The notes under the pieces: generated by a model
The model's database searches: none
The model's input: the letters and a program-made list of their open reading frames with translations, nothing else
What the model was told of the DNA's origin: nothing
In this document: positions 52,851-63,243 of the stretch, piece after piece
Layout of the letters: each line of letters opens with the position of its first letter
Numbering within the stretch: position 1 is the stretch's first letter
NCBI RefSeq assembly: GCF_016464385.1
Contig: NZ_JADMLH010000006.1
Span: forward strand, 372,001 to 436,000
DNA from: Nucisporomicrobium flavum
Lineage (GTDB): Bacteria > Actinomycetota > Actinomycetes > Mycobacteriales > Micromonosporaceae
Direction of reading: 5' to 3'
DNA: 64,000 nucleotides
Position numbers and translations under genes: made by a program

Positions 52851-54362
52851 GTGGCTCCCTACGTTCTCTTTCCCGGCCGTCACCACCTGCTGACCCGGTT
52901 CCAGGCGGACTACCTGCTCCGGCTCGCCGAGGGCGGCTCGACGGTCGTCTGGGCGGTCACCTCGGCCAACCACGACAACACGAAACGCAACCCGGTCCCG
53001 TACCACCGCCGCGAGGCCGCCATCGAGCGCTTCAGCGTGCTCACCGGCCTGCGCTCGCTGGTCGTCCCGATCTTCGACACCGCGCCCACCGACGCCTTCG
53101 CCGAGGTCACCCTCAAGACCATCGCGGTCGCCACCGGCCTCGACCTGACGCCCGCGGACACGGTGGTGGCGTGCTCCACCCCGCAGGTCGCCAAACTGTA
53201 CGAGCGCCTCGGCTTCCCCATCGCCTGGGTGGAAGCGGACACCTCGCTCCCCACCGCGCCCGAGCGGCCCTGGGACGTACTGCTGCGGCTGAGCCGGGGC
53301 GACGAGACGTGGCGCGAGCTCGCACACCCCGCGACCATCGACGTCCTCGAGCGGTACCGGCTCGTCGACGCGGTCCGTACCGTCATCAACGACCCGATCA
53401 TCGGCGACGAGGGCGGCCTCACCGCGACCCGGGACTACCGTACGTACGTCGAGGCCTTCGCCGTCGCCGCCGAGCGCAAGTGGGCGGCCGTCCGGCAGTA
53501 CGTGCAGCCCGGCCGCATCGTCGACATCGGCTGCGGCGCCGGCTCGCTGCTGGAGCTCGCCGACCACGAGCCCGGCCTGCACGAGAGCGACCTGATCGGC
53601 GTCGAGCTCGCCCGGCACCTCTACCAGGAATGCCTGCACAAGAAGGACCAGGGCATCTTCCGCAACGCCAACGTCTACTTCTACCAGCGCAACGTGCTCG
53701 GCGGCGCCATCTTCGACGACCGCTCGGTCGACACCACGCTCACGTTCGCCCTGACCCACGAGATCTGGTCGTACGGCGAACGCCGCGACTCGGTGCTGCA
53801 GTTCGCCCGCCGCATCTTCGACCACACCGCCCCGGGCGGCGTCTGGATCAACAGCGACGTCTGCGGCCCCGACGACCCGCAGCGCCCGGTCCTGCTGCGC
53901 CTGACCCGCGACGACGGCGCCAACCCCGACAAGCCCCGCACCGACCTGGCCGGCCTGCCACCGGCCGAGGTCAACGCGTACGTGGCCGGCCTGTCGACCC
54001 GCGCCCGCCTCGACCAGTTCGCCGTCGACTTCGCGTTCCCGTTCGCGTACGAGCCCGTCGACGACGACACCGTACGGGTCGACCAGGCCTCGGCGATGGA
54101 CTACCTGACCCGCAAGGACTACGTCGACAACTGGCTCTCGGAGACGCAGGAGCAGTTCTGCGGCCTGAGCTTCGCCGACTGGACGGACCTGCTCACCGAG
54201 GTCGGCTTCGACCTCGACCCGGCGTCGGCCCCGATCCGCAACGACTGGGTCATCGACAACCGGATCGCCCCGGTCGCCTCGCTCAGCGACCTCGAGGGCC
54301 GGCCGCTCCCCTGGCCCGCCACCCACATCCTCGCCGTGGCCCGCCGGCCCCGCAACGGCTGA
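52851..54362 (+). CDS. NadM-like nucleotidyltransferase-fold / SAM-methyltransferase fusion (503 aa)
   Basis: Residues 1-135 resemble NMN adenylyltransferase-type proteins: the phosphate-loop region FPGRHHLLTRFQADYL, TSANHDNTKRNPVPYHRREA and CSTPQVAKLYERLGFPI are the family's GRFQPxHxGH, GSAxxSHTxxNPFxxxER and NPxVxxLFExxGY blocks, but the catalytic H/TxGH is not intact. Residues about 200-370 are a class I methyltransferase with motif I VDIGCGAGSL (224-233). The remainder has the FxYEPVDDDTV tail. GTG 52851 is the only good start; the AT-rich stretch just before it (GATAAA) suggests a near-leaderless mRNA. The substrate is unknown. Confidence 0.75.
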   Translation: MAPYVLFPGRHHLLTRFQADYLLRLAEGGSTVVWAVTSANHDNTKRNPVPYHRREAAIERFSVLTGLRSLVVPIFDTAPTDAFAEVTLKTIAVATGLDLTPADTVVACSTPQVAKLYERLGFPIAWVEADTSLPTAPERPWDVLLRLSRGDETWRELAHPATIDVLERYRLVDAVRTVINDPIIGDEGGLTATRDYRTYVEAFAVAAERKWAAVRQYVQPGRIVDIGCGAGSLLELADHEPGLHESDLIGVELARHLYQECLHKKDQGIFRNANVYFYQRNVLGGAIFDDRSVDTTLTFALTHEIWSYGERRDSVLQFARRIFDHTAPGGVWINSDVCGPDDPQRPVLLRLTRDDGANPDKPRTDLAGLPPAEVNAYVAGLSTRARLDQFAVDFAFPFAYEPVDDDTVRVDQASAMDYLTRKDYVDNWLSETQEQFCGLSFADWTDLLTEVGFDLDPASAPIRNDWVIDNRIAPVASLSDLEGRPLPWPATHILAVARRPRNG

Positions 54363-54423
54363 CCCGTGGACGCCGCCGTGACCTGACCCGGCCTGAGGAC
54401 ATCCGACGAAACGGAGGAACGAC

Positions 54424-54827
54424 GTGGTGCCGCCGACGTCACCGAGGAGAGCATCGTCTCCTTCGCGCGGGAATTCGACCCGCAGCCGTTCCACGTCGAC
54501 AAGGAAGCCGCGGCCGACGGCCCGTTCGGCGGCATCATCGCGAGCGGATGGCACACCTGCGCCCTCATGATGCGGATGTACGCCGACCACTATCTGTCCC
54601 GGGTGGCGAGTCTCGGCGGCCCCGGCGTCGACGAGCTGCGCTGGCCGGCGCCGGTACGCCCGGGTGACCGGCTGACCGTCCGGGCCACCGTCGAGAAGGC
54701 CCGGCCGTCACGGTCCAAGCCCGGCCGCGGACTCGTGCATACCCGCGTCGAGGTGTTCAACCAGGGCGGCGACGTCGTCCTGAGTGCCGTCGTCGTCAAC
54801 TTCCTGCGGATGCGCTCCGCCGGCTGA
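54424..54827 (+). pseudogene. MaoC-like hot-dog dehydratase, 5' end apparently frameshifted
   Basis: From about 54432 one frame encodes a good MaoC/hot-dog domain: DVTEESIVSFAREFDPQPFH, DGPFGGIIASGWHTCALMMR (catalytic D/H region), RWPAPVRPGDRLTVRATVEK and the final VFNQGGDVVLSAVVVNFLR. That frame has no ATG or GTG before residue 46; its upstream stop is at 54384. GGAGG at 54413 with GTG 54424 would start translation, but in a different frame. A one- or two-base change near 54427-54432 would join them. It is therefore either a pseudogene, a sequencing error or a gene using a rare start. It would hydrate or dehydrate acyl-CoA-type enoyl groups. Confidence 0.6.
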
Positions 54828-54860
54828 GCAGCGGCCCGGGCACATGACTCCCCGTTTACA

Positions 54861-54913
54861 TTGCAGTTGCATCGTAACCACAGTACGCTTCTTTGCAATG
54901 CAGTTGTATTGCA
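54861..54913. promoter_or_regulatory. TGCAAT inverted repeats upstream of rph (candidate TetR operator)
   Basis: TGCAAT (54894-54899) and ATTGCA (54908-54913) form a perfect inverted repeat with an 8-base spacer, 13 bases before the rph ATG. A related TTGCAGTTGCAT lies at 54861-54872, next to TTTACA. The stretch is strikingly AT-rich for the window. The co-transcribed TetR protein is the obvious candidate ligand. No copy of the known 19-bp rifamycin-associated element was seen. Confidence 0.6.
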
Positions 54914-54926
54914 TCTGGAGGAGCCG

Positions 54927-57347
54927 ATGTCGCTCATCGTCGCGCTGTCCGAGGTCTCCACCGACGCCGGCCTCGTGGGCGGGAAGGCGGCGGGCCTCGG
55001 CGAGCTGATCCGCCACGGAGAACGGGTGCCGCAAGGCTTCTGCGTCACCACTCGGGCGCACCGCTCCGGCACGCCGCCCCGGGCCGAGATCCTCGCGGCG
55101 TACGAGCGGCTCGGCGGCGGCCCGGTGGCGGTGCGGTCCAGCGCGACGGCCGAGGACCTGCCGGACGCCAGCTTCGCCGGGCAGCAGGACACCGTACTGG
55201 ACGTGACCGGACCGGACGCGCTGCTCACCGCGATCGAGACGTGCTGGGCGTCGCTGCACAGCGCCCGTGCCGTCGCGTACCGGAAGGGCCTCGGCCGGGC
55301 CGACCCGGCGCCCGCGATGGCCGTCATCGTGCAGCGCATGGTCGACGCGCGGGCCGCCGGCGTGCTGTTCACCGCCAACCCGCTGACCGGGCGCCGGACC
55401 GAGATGCTGGTGGACGCCGCCCTCGGACCCGGCACCGCCGTGGTGAACGGAGCGGGTACGGCCGACCACTACGTCCTCGGCGGGTCACCGCCGGCCGCCC
55501 GTGGTTACCTGACGACGGAAGACCTGAACGAGCTGCGGGCGATCGGCGCGCGCGTCCAGGCGCAGTTCGGCGTACCGCAGGACGTGGAATGGGCGATCGA
55601 CCGCGCCGGTACGACCTGGCTGCTGCAGTCGCGCCCGATCACCACGCTGTTCCCGGCGCCGCCGGACACCGGCGAGCCCCGCGTCTACCTGGAGTTCGGC
55701 CACGTTCAGGGGATGCTGCAGCCGGCCACCCCGCTCGGCATGTCGACCCTCCGTACGTTGATCGCCGGGATGCTCGCGCCGCTCGGCATCCGGGCGGACA
55801 TCGTCGACATCGGCGGCCGCCTCTACGGCGACCTGACCGATCTGGCCCGCAACCCGGCCGCCCGCGGCCGGCTGGTGAAGATCCTCGCGGTCGACTTCGG
55901 CCCCCGGGCGCAGGCGGCGATGGAGCAGGTCCTGCTCGACCCCCGGTTCGCGCCACGGCGCCCCACCGAGCGCCGGTCCGGCGGGGCCACGCCCTCGCTG
56001 CGCACGGCGGGCCAGGCGGTGGCCGGCATCAGCCGTGCACTCGCCCGCCCCGAGGCGGCCCGGGCGCGGGTGCTGCGCGCCGTCGACCGGCTCCAGCAGG
56101 CCTCGGCTCCCCCACCGGATCTGCGCAGCCCCGCCGACCGGCTCCGCTTCGTCCGGGCCGACGCGCCGGCCACCGCCGCCGGGGACCTCACCTGGCCGAT
56201 CGTGGCCGGCATGCTCGCCGCGGCGCTCCCGGCCCGGCTGCTGGCGGGTGTAGCCACCGCCGACGAGATCCATACCGTGCTCGCCGGGATGCCGCACAAC
56301 GTCACCATAGAGATGGACCTGGCGCTGTGGCACCTGGCCCGGGGCGCCGCCACCCACCGCGACCTGCTGCTCGACACCCCGCCGGACGAGCTGGCCGCCC
56401 GGTACCTGCGCGGCGACCTGCCGGAGTTCGGGCTCGCGGAGTTCCTGGCCACCTACGGACATCGCGGCGCGGCCGAGGTCGACCTCGGCGTCCCCCGTTG
56501 GGCCGAGGACCCCGCCCCGGTGTTCGCCGCCATCGCCAACTACCTGCGCCTCGACGACCCGGAGCAGGCACCCGACCGGCGGTTCGCACGGGCCGGCGCG
56601 GCGGCCGAGGCCGCCCTGCCCGGCCTGATCGCACGTGCCCGGCGCCGGCGACCAGTACGCGGGCGGCTCGCCGGGTTCCTGCTGCGCCGCGCCCGGGCGC
56701 TGGCTGGCCTGCGCGAGAGCGGCAAGTTCGCCGGCCTGTACCGGCTGCAGGCGATGCGCGAGCAGCTGCTGATCATCGGCGCCGACCTGGCCGCGGGCTG
56801 CCTGCTCGCCGCGCCCGGGGACATCGTGTTCCTCACCCTCGACGAGGTACACACCGCGGTGCACGAGGGCGCGGACCACCGCGATGTCGTCACGGCCCGC
56901 CGCCGCGTCCACGAGCGCGAACTTCGCCGCAAGAGGGTGCCGGTGGCGTTGCTGTCGGACGGTACGGACATCGAAGCCGCCCTGCCCGGCGCGACCGACG
57001 CGGACGGTGTCTTCGTCGGCGTCGGGGCGGCGGCGGGCCGGGTGACCGGGCCCGCCCGGATCGTCGACGACCCGGCCACCGCCCGGATCGAACCGGGCGA
57101 GATCCTCGTCGCCGCGACCACCGACCCGGGCTGGACGCCGCTGTTCCTGACCGCCGCCGCCCTGGTCACCGAGACGGGGGCGATCATGGCGCACGGCCCC
57201 ACCGTGGCCCGCGAGTACGGCATCCCGGCCGTCATCTGCGTGCCCGGCGCCACCCGGCGGATCCGCGCCGGCCAAGTGATCACCGTCGACGGCGCGGCGG
57301 GCACCGTCCGCATCGACGGACCCTGTCATGACGCGGCCATCATCTGA
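54927..57347 (+). CDS. rph: Rifampin phosphotransferase / PEP-synthase-like enzyme
   Basis: 806 residues in three parts: an ATP-grasp domain (VGGKAAGLGELIRHGERVPQ at about 18-37, AVRSSATAEDLPDASFAGQQ near 70-90, QRMVDARAAGVLFTANP), a middle helical domain (about 265-690) and a swivelling phosphohistidine domain with His756 in IMAHGPTVAREYGIPAV. This is the layout and size of rifampin phosphotransferases, which inactivate rifamycins by transferring the ATP beta-phosphate to the C21 hydroxyl. A related PEP-utilising enzyme with other substrate is possible. GGAGGAG precedes ATG 54927. A TetR gene follows after 16 bases. Confidence 0.85.
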   Translation: MSLIVALSEVSTDAGLVGGKAAGLGELIRHGERVPQGFCVTTRAHRSGTPPRAEILAAYERLGGGPVAVRSSATAEDLPDASFAGQQDTVLDVTGPDALLTAIETCWASLHSARAVAYRKGLGRADPAPAMAVIVQRMVDARAAGVLFTANPLTGRRTEMLVDAALGPGTAVVNGAGTADHYVLGGSPPAARGYLTTEDLNELRAIGARVQAQFGVPQDVEWAIDRAGTTWLLQSRPITTLFPAPPDTGEPRVYLEFGHVQGMLQPATPLGMSTLRTLIAGMLAPLGIRADIVDIGGRLYGDLTDLARNPAARGRLVKILAVDFGPRAQAAMEQVLLDPRFAPRRPTERRSGGATPSLRTAGQAVAGISRALARPEAARARVLRAVDRLQQASAPPPDLRSPADRLRFVRADAPATAAGDLTWPIVAGMLAAALPARLLAGVATADEIHTVLAGMPHNVTIEMDLALWHLARGAATHRDLLLDTPPDELAARYLRGDLPEFGLAEFLATYGHRGAAEVDLGVPRWAEDPAPVFAAIANYLRLDDPEQAPDRRFARAGAAAEAALPGLIARARRRRPVRGRLAGFLLRRARALAGLRESGKFAGLYRLQAMREQLLIIGADLAAGCLLAAPGDIVFLTLDEVHTAVHEGADHRDVVTARRRVHERELRRKRVPVALLSDGTDIEAALPGATDADGVFVGVGAAAGRVTGPARIVDDPATARIEPGEILVAATTDPGWTPLFLTAAALVTETGAIMAHGPTVAREYGIPAVICVPGATRRIRAGQVITVDGAAGTVRIDGPCHDAAII

Positions 57348-57363
57348 CGAAAGCACGGGTGCC

Positions 57364-57939
57364 ATGCCCAAGAAGGTTGACCATCAGGAACGGCGCACCC
57401 TGATCGCCGACGCCCTCATGCGGGTCGCGGCGGAACGCGGGCTGGAGGCCGTCAGCCTGCGCCACGTCGCGGCCGAGGCGGGCGTCTCCGCGGGCATGGT
57501 GCAGCACTACTTCGCCACCAAGGACGAGATGATGACGTTCGCCATGGCCGTGGTCCGCGACCGCAGCCAGGTCCGCGTCACGGAGGCCATCGCCCGGCTC
57601 TGCACCACCCCGCCGCCGCGGCTGCTGACGCGTACGCTCATCGCCGCCCTGCTGCCCCTCGACGAGCAGAGCCGCGGCGACGCCCGCGTGGCACTGGCCT
57701 TCCTCGCCTACGCCGCGGCACGCCCGGACGCCGTCGCCCGCGACGACAGCACCGACCTGCTGTCCTTCGTCGCCGGCCTGCTGCCCACCCCGGACGCCCG
57801 GACGGCGGCACGCGGCCTGCTCGCGCTGATGGAAGGCCTCGGCTTGTACCTGATCAGCGGCAAGTACTCGGCCGAGCAGGCGCTGGCCGTGCTGGACGCC
57901 CACCTCGACCGGCTGTTCGCGGCCGGAGAGAATGCCTGA
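57364..57939 (+). CDS. TetR/AcrR-family regulator
   Basis: A 191-residue TetR protein: N-terminal HTH with RRTLIADALMRVAAERGLEA and LRHVAAEAGVSAGMVQHYFA (the VQHYF end of the recognition helix is typical of the BetI/AcrR-like TetR_C_6 group), then an all-helical ligand domain ending in a dimerisation helix (LLALMEGLGLYLISGKYSAE). It is co-transcribed with the phosphotransferase gene. The TGCAAT palindrome upstream of that gene is the likely operator, so the pair may be a self-regulated drug-response unit. Confidence 0.88.
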   Translation: MPKKVDHQERRTLIADALMRVAAERGLEAVSLRHVAAEAGVSAGMVQHYFATKDEMMTFAMAVVRDRSQVRVTEAIARLCTTPPPRLLTRTLIAALLPLDEQSRGDARVALAFLAYAAARPDAVARDDSTDLLSFVAGLLPTPDARTAARGLLALMEGLGLYLISGKYSAEQALAVLDAHLDRLFAAGENA

Positions 57940-57944
57940 CGCGG

Positions 57945-57982
57945 CGAGACCGTACGGCCGCGCCGAGGACGGTCCGGTCTCG
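57945..57982. terminator. Hairpin after the TetR gene
   Basis: CGAGACCG (57945-57952) and CGGTCTCG (57975-57982) are perfect 8-base arms with a 22-base loop, followed by TTGG, between the TetR stop and the converging stop at 58002. Confidence 0.5.
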
Positions 57983-58001
57983 TTGGCCGGCTGATCGGGC
58001 G

Positions 58002-58676
58002 TCACCGGATGACGGCGGTCGCCTTGCCCGTCCGCGTACGGCTGTTGGCCTTGCCTCGCGACTTCTTGCCACCGTCCAGAGTGGCCGGGAGCTCGTCGCC
58101 GACGGGCAGATCCGTCTGCGCGAACAGCAGCTTCTTCGTGGTGGGCAGCTTGCCGGCGGCGGAGGCCACCTTCTTCGCCTTGGACCGGCCCATGGCGGCG
58201 GCCGCCAGCTTCTTCGTCGTCGCGACGGCGGCCGGCTTCTTCGCCGAGCGGGTCTTCCCGGCGGACTCCGCCTTCTTCGACCGGCCTGACTTCTTCGCCC
58301 CGGCGGTCTCCAGCTTGACCAGCTTCTTCACCAGCTCAGGCTTCTTCAGCTCCGCAGTGCCCTTCACCCCACGGGCCCGCAGCTCCCGACGCAGCTCACC
58401 CACCTTCATCCGCGCGATCGCACTCTCACTCACCTCCGGAGTGTTCGGAGTGTCATTGCGACTGCCCGACTTCTTCGCCCCGGCGGTCTCCAGCTTGACC
58501 AGCTTCTTCACCAGCTCAGGCTTCTTCAGCTCCGCAGTGCCCTTCACCCCACGGCCCTGCAACTCCCGACGCAGCTCACCCACCTTCATCCGCGCGATCG
58601 CACTCTCGCTCACCTCCGGAGTGTTCGGAGTGTCATTGCCCTTGGTCGGCTTCTTGGTGTTCTTGCTGGTAGCCAC
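58002..58676 (-). CDS. Lysine/alanine-rich histone-H1-like protein with duplicated SAP-like motif
   Basis: 224 residues, strongly basic. Two near-identical 60-residue units (about 13-72 and 73-132) each contain MKVGELRRELxxRGVKGTAE then LKKPELVKKLVKLE, a helix-turn-helix pattern like SAP or Rho-N motifs that bind nucleic acid. The rest is a low-complexity K/A/S-rich tail (GKTRSAKKPAAVATTKKLAA) as in H1-like and HU-tail proteins. A nucleoid-binding role is likely. The start is GTG 58676 with GAGG 9 bases before it. It lies alone between converging and divergent neighbours. Confidence 0.75.
   Translation of the reverse strand: MATSKNTKKPTKGNDTPNTPEVSESAIARMKVGELRRELQGRGVKGTAELKKPELVKKLVKLETAGAKKSGSRNDTPNTPEVSESAIARMKVGELRRELRARGVKGTAELKKPELVKKLVKLETAGAKKSGRSKKAESAGKTRSAKKPAAVATTKKLAAAAMGRSKAKKVASAAGKLPTTKKLLFAQTDLPVGDELPATLDGGKKSRGKANSRTRTGKATAVIR
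58288..58639 (-). repeat. 180-bp tandem duplication inside the H1-like gene
   Basis: 58288-58459 and 58468-58639 are the same 172-base sequence with four differences (about 98% identity), a period of exactly 180 bases. At protein level only two residues differ (RA versus QG in the RRELxxRGVKG segment). Confidence 0.9.
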
Positions 58677-58776
58677 GCCGATCGACCTCGCAATCCATCG
58701 TTGTTCGCCTACCTCACTGCCCTTACCCAGCGATCCGCCGATCACGCGGGCGCGCCGGGCGATGCATCATCGACGG

Positions 58777-59184
58777 ATGCGGTTGCGGATGGAACTGTTC
58801 GTCGACGACCTCGATGCCAGCATCGCGTTCTACACCCGTACGCTCGGGTTCGAGGTCATCCGCCGCGGCGACGACTACGTCAGCCTGCGCCGGGGGTCGG
58901 TCGTGCTCGGTCTCGGGCCGGTGGCGAAGTTGCCCGCTCGGGGGTCCGGCCCCGGTTTCACCCGCGAGCGGCTGGCCGCGGACCGGGGAGCGGGCGTGGA
59001 GATCGTGCTGGAGGTCGACCAGCTGAACCAGGTGACGGCGCTGCACGAGCACTGCGCCGATCAGGGCGTGGTGGTCGAGGCCCTGCAGCTGCGGCCGTGG
59101 GGTCTGCACGACTTCCGCGTCGCCGACCCCGACGGCTACTACGTACGCATCACGCACGGCGACGCCGCCGCATCTGCCGGCTGA
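58777..59184 (+). CDS. VOC family protein (glyoxalase-like)
   Basis: A 135-residue single VOC module: MELFVDDLDASIAFYTRTLG with FEVIRRGDDYVSLRRGSVVL, then VEIVLEVDQLNQVTALHEHC and the closing LRPWGLHDFRVADPDGYYVR with the conserved Glu/Asp of the fold. ATG 58777 is used; ATG 58789 (four codons later) would also keep the domain, and neither has a clear ribosome site. The function is unknown; fosfomycin/bleomycin-type binding proteins and dioxygenases share the fold. It converges on the sugar-kinase gene. Confidence 0.78.
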   Translation: MRLRMELFVDDLDASIAFYTRTLGFEVIRRGDDYVSLRRGSVVLGLGPVAKLPARGSGPGFTRERLAADRGAGVEIVLEVDQLNQVTALHEHCADQGVVVEALQLRPWGLHDFRVADPDGYYVRITHGDAAASAG

Positions 59185-59206
59185 CCCTGGTCCACACCGC
59201 CAAGGC

Positions 59207-60694
59207 CTACGACATTCCGGCAACGAGCCGCTCGTACGCCTCGGCGAACAGCCTGCGCCGTTCCGCGTAGTAGTCGGCGTGCTCAGCGCGCGGCTCGTAG
59301 GTGGCCCCGGTCGCTCGCGGCGCGCGGGACACGTCCGGCGCCAGCACGTCGAGGGCGAGCAGGGCCGTGCCGCGCTGCGTGGCGCGGCGCCGGGTCACGT
59401 GCGTGACGGGCTGCCCGAGCACGTCGGCGAGGATCTGGAGCCATTCGGGCTGGTCGTTGCTGACCCGGCCGGCCGCCGCCACCTCGACGACCTGCGGGGC
59501 GGCCGGGTGCAGCTCGTCGGCGACGCGCGCGTACGTCATCGCCACGCCCTCGACGATCCCGCGGAAGAGGGCATCGGCGTCCGTGGCCGCCGACACCCCG
59601 CCGAACACGGCACGCGCCCCGCCGACCCAGCCCGGCGCCCGCTCACCGGTGAGGTACGGCAGCACGAGCGGAGTGGCCCCGCTGGGCGGGGCGCTGAGAA
59701 CGGGTGCCGGCGACGGGCTGAGGCGCAACGTGCTCTGCGCCCAGCTGACGGCGCGGCCGACGTCGTTGATCGCCCCGCCGAGCAGCGTGCGGTCCTTGCT
59801 GACCCGGTAGTTCCACAGCCCGGAAGGAAGCGGGTCGGCGGCGCCCTCGAGCAGAACCCGCAGCGCACCGCTGGTGGCCGTGGCCGCGGTGAGCACGGTC
59901 GCGTCGAGCGCCCCGGCCCCGATGTTGCTGGCGAAGCCGTCGGTGATGACGGGGAACCACACGGCCCGGGCGAGGGCGGGCCACCGCGCCGGGGCCTGCG
60001 GCGACACCGGCCGCGCAGGGTCCCGCGGTGCGGAGAACTGCTCGGGGCCGGCCCCCGCTGCTTCCAGCAGCTCCGCGTCGAGCTCGCCGGTACGCCGGTC
60101 GAGCAACCCGGTCCACGCCACCGTGGACGTCCCGGCGAGGGGTTGCCCGATGAGCCGCGCCCAGATGAACTCGCCCAGCGACCACCAGGCCGCGGCCTCG
60201 GCGACGACGCGCGGCTGCGTGGCGGCCAGCCAGCGCAGGCGCGGGGCGTGGTAGCTCGTGTGCAGACGGGTGCCCGTACGCTGCTGCACCGCGTGCTCGT
60301 CGAGCTTCTCCCGCAACGCGGCGACCGCGTCGGCGCTGCGGGAGTCGGCGTAGGTCAGGCACGGCGTGAGCGCACGCCCTGCCGCGTCGACCCCGATCAG
60401 CGAGGCCGCGAAGGTGTCCATCGCGACCCCGCCGATGCGGGTCCCCAGCCGCCGGTCACCGGCCACCGCGTCGAGGACCTCTCCGACCTCCGCGGTGACC
60501 TGCTCGGGATCGATGACCGAGGTGCCGTCGGGCGCGACCGTGAAGGCGTGCTCCACCTTGTGCTGCAGGCCGTGGACCCGCCGCCCCGACGCGTCGTGCA
60601 CGCCGCCGCGCGTAGCGGTGGATCCGATGTCCAGCGCGACGACCAGCGGGTCCAGCGCGGCATCAAGGGTGACGTCGGTGTCGCTCGGGGTCAT
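59207..60694 (-). CDS. FGGY-family carbohydrate kinase (gluconokinase-like)
   Basis: A 495-residue FGGY kinase: phosphate-1 motif VVALDIGSTATRGGVHDASG, substrate-side VAMDTFAASLIGVD, DSRSADAVAAL, the second-domain adenosine motif TATSGALRVLLEG and the signature GIVEGVAMTYARVADELH. The N-terminal DIGSTATR and CLTYADSRS segments are closer to gluconokinases than to glycerol or xylulose kinases, but the substrate remains uncertain. AAGGA lies before ATG 60694. No transporter or dehydrogenase flanks it. Confidence 0.83.
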   Translation of the reverse strand: MTPSDTDVTLDAALDPLVVALDIGSTATRGGVHDASGRRVHGLQHKVEHAFTVAPDGTSVIDPEQVTAEVGEVLDAVAGDRRLGTRIGGVAMDTFAASLIGVDAAGRALTPCLTYADSRSADAVAALREKLDEHAVQQRTGTRLHTSYHAPRLRWLAATQPRVVAEAAAWWSLGEFIWARLIGQPLAGTSTVAWTGLLDRRTGELDAELLEAAGAGPEQFSAPRDPARPVSPQAPARWPALARAVWFPVITDGFASNIGAGALDATVLTAATATSGALRVLLEGAADPLPSGLWNYRVSKDRTLLGGAINDVGRAVSWAQSTLRLSPSPAPVLSAPPSGATPLVLPYLTGERAPGWVGGARAVFGGVSAATDADALFRGIVEGVAMTYARVADELHPAAPQVVEVAAAGRVSNDQPEWLQILADVLGQPVTHVTRRRATQRGTALLALDVLAPDVSRAPRATGATYEPRAEHADYYAERRRLFAEAYERLVAGMS

Positions 60695-60751
60695 GGCAGT
60701 CCTTCGTCGGCGGCGCGGCTCTCCGGCGACCATTACCCCGAGCGCACCCCT

Positions 60752-63061
<2,310 letters not shown>

Positions 63062-63074
63062 CCGACACCTCCAA

Positions 63075-63095
63075 GTTGAGTACGTGCCGCTCAAC
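63075..63095. promoter_or_regulatory. HAIR-like HspR operator upstream of lon
   Basis: GTTGAGT, seven bases, GCTCAAC matches the HspR-associated inverted repeat CTTGAGT-N7-ACTCAAG at 11 of 14 positions, with the exact 7-base spacer and a perfect TTGAG/CTCAA core. It lies 13 bases before the lon GTG. Confidence 0.75.
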
Positions 63096-63243
63096 CTCGG
63101 CGATGCTCCCGATCTTCCGGCGTTCACTGTCGGCGAACACGGCCCGGTCGTCACGGCCCTGCGGGGCCGTCCCGGATGCCCCCTCGGGCACAAAGAGCAC
63201 GGCGACGAGACCGCGCCGGACCCGCGGTGCCACGATCGGCGCC

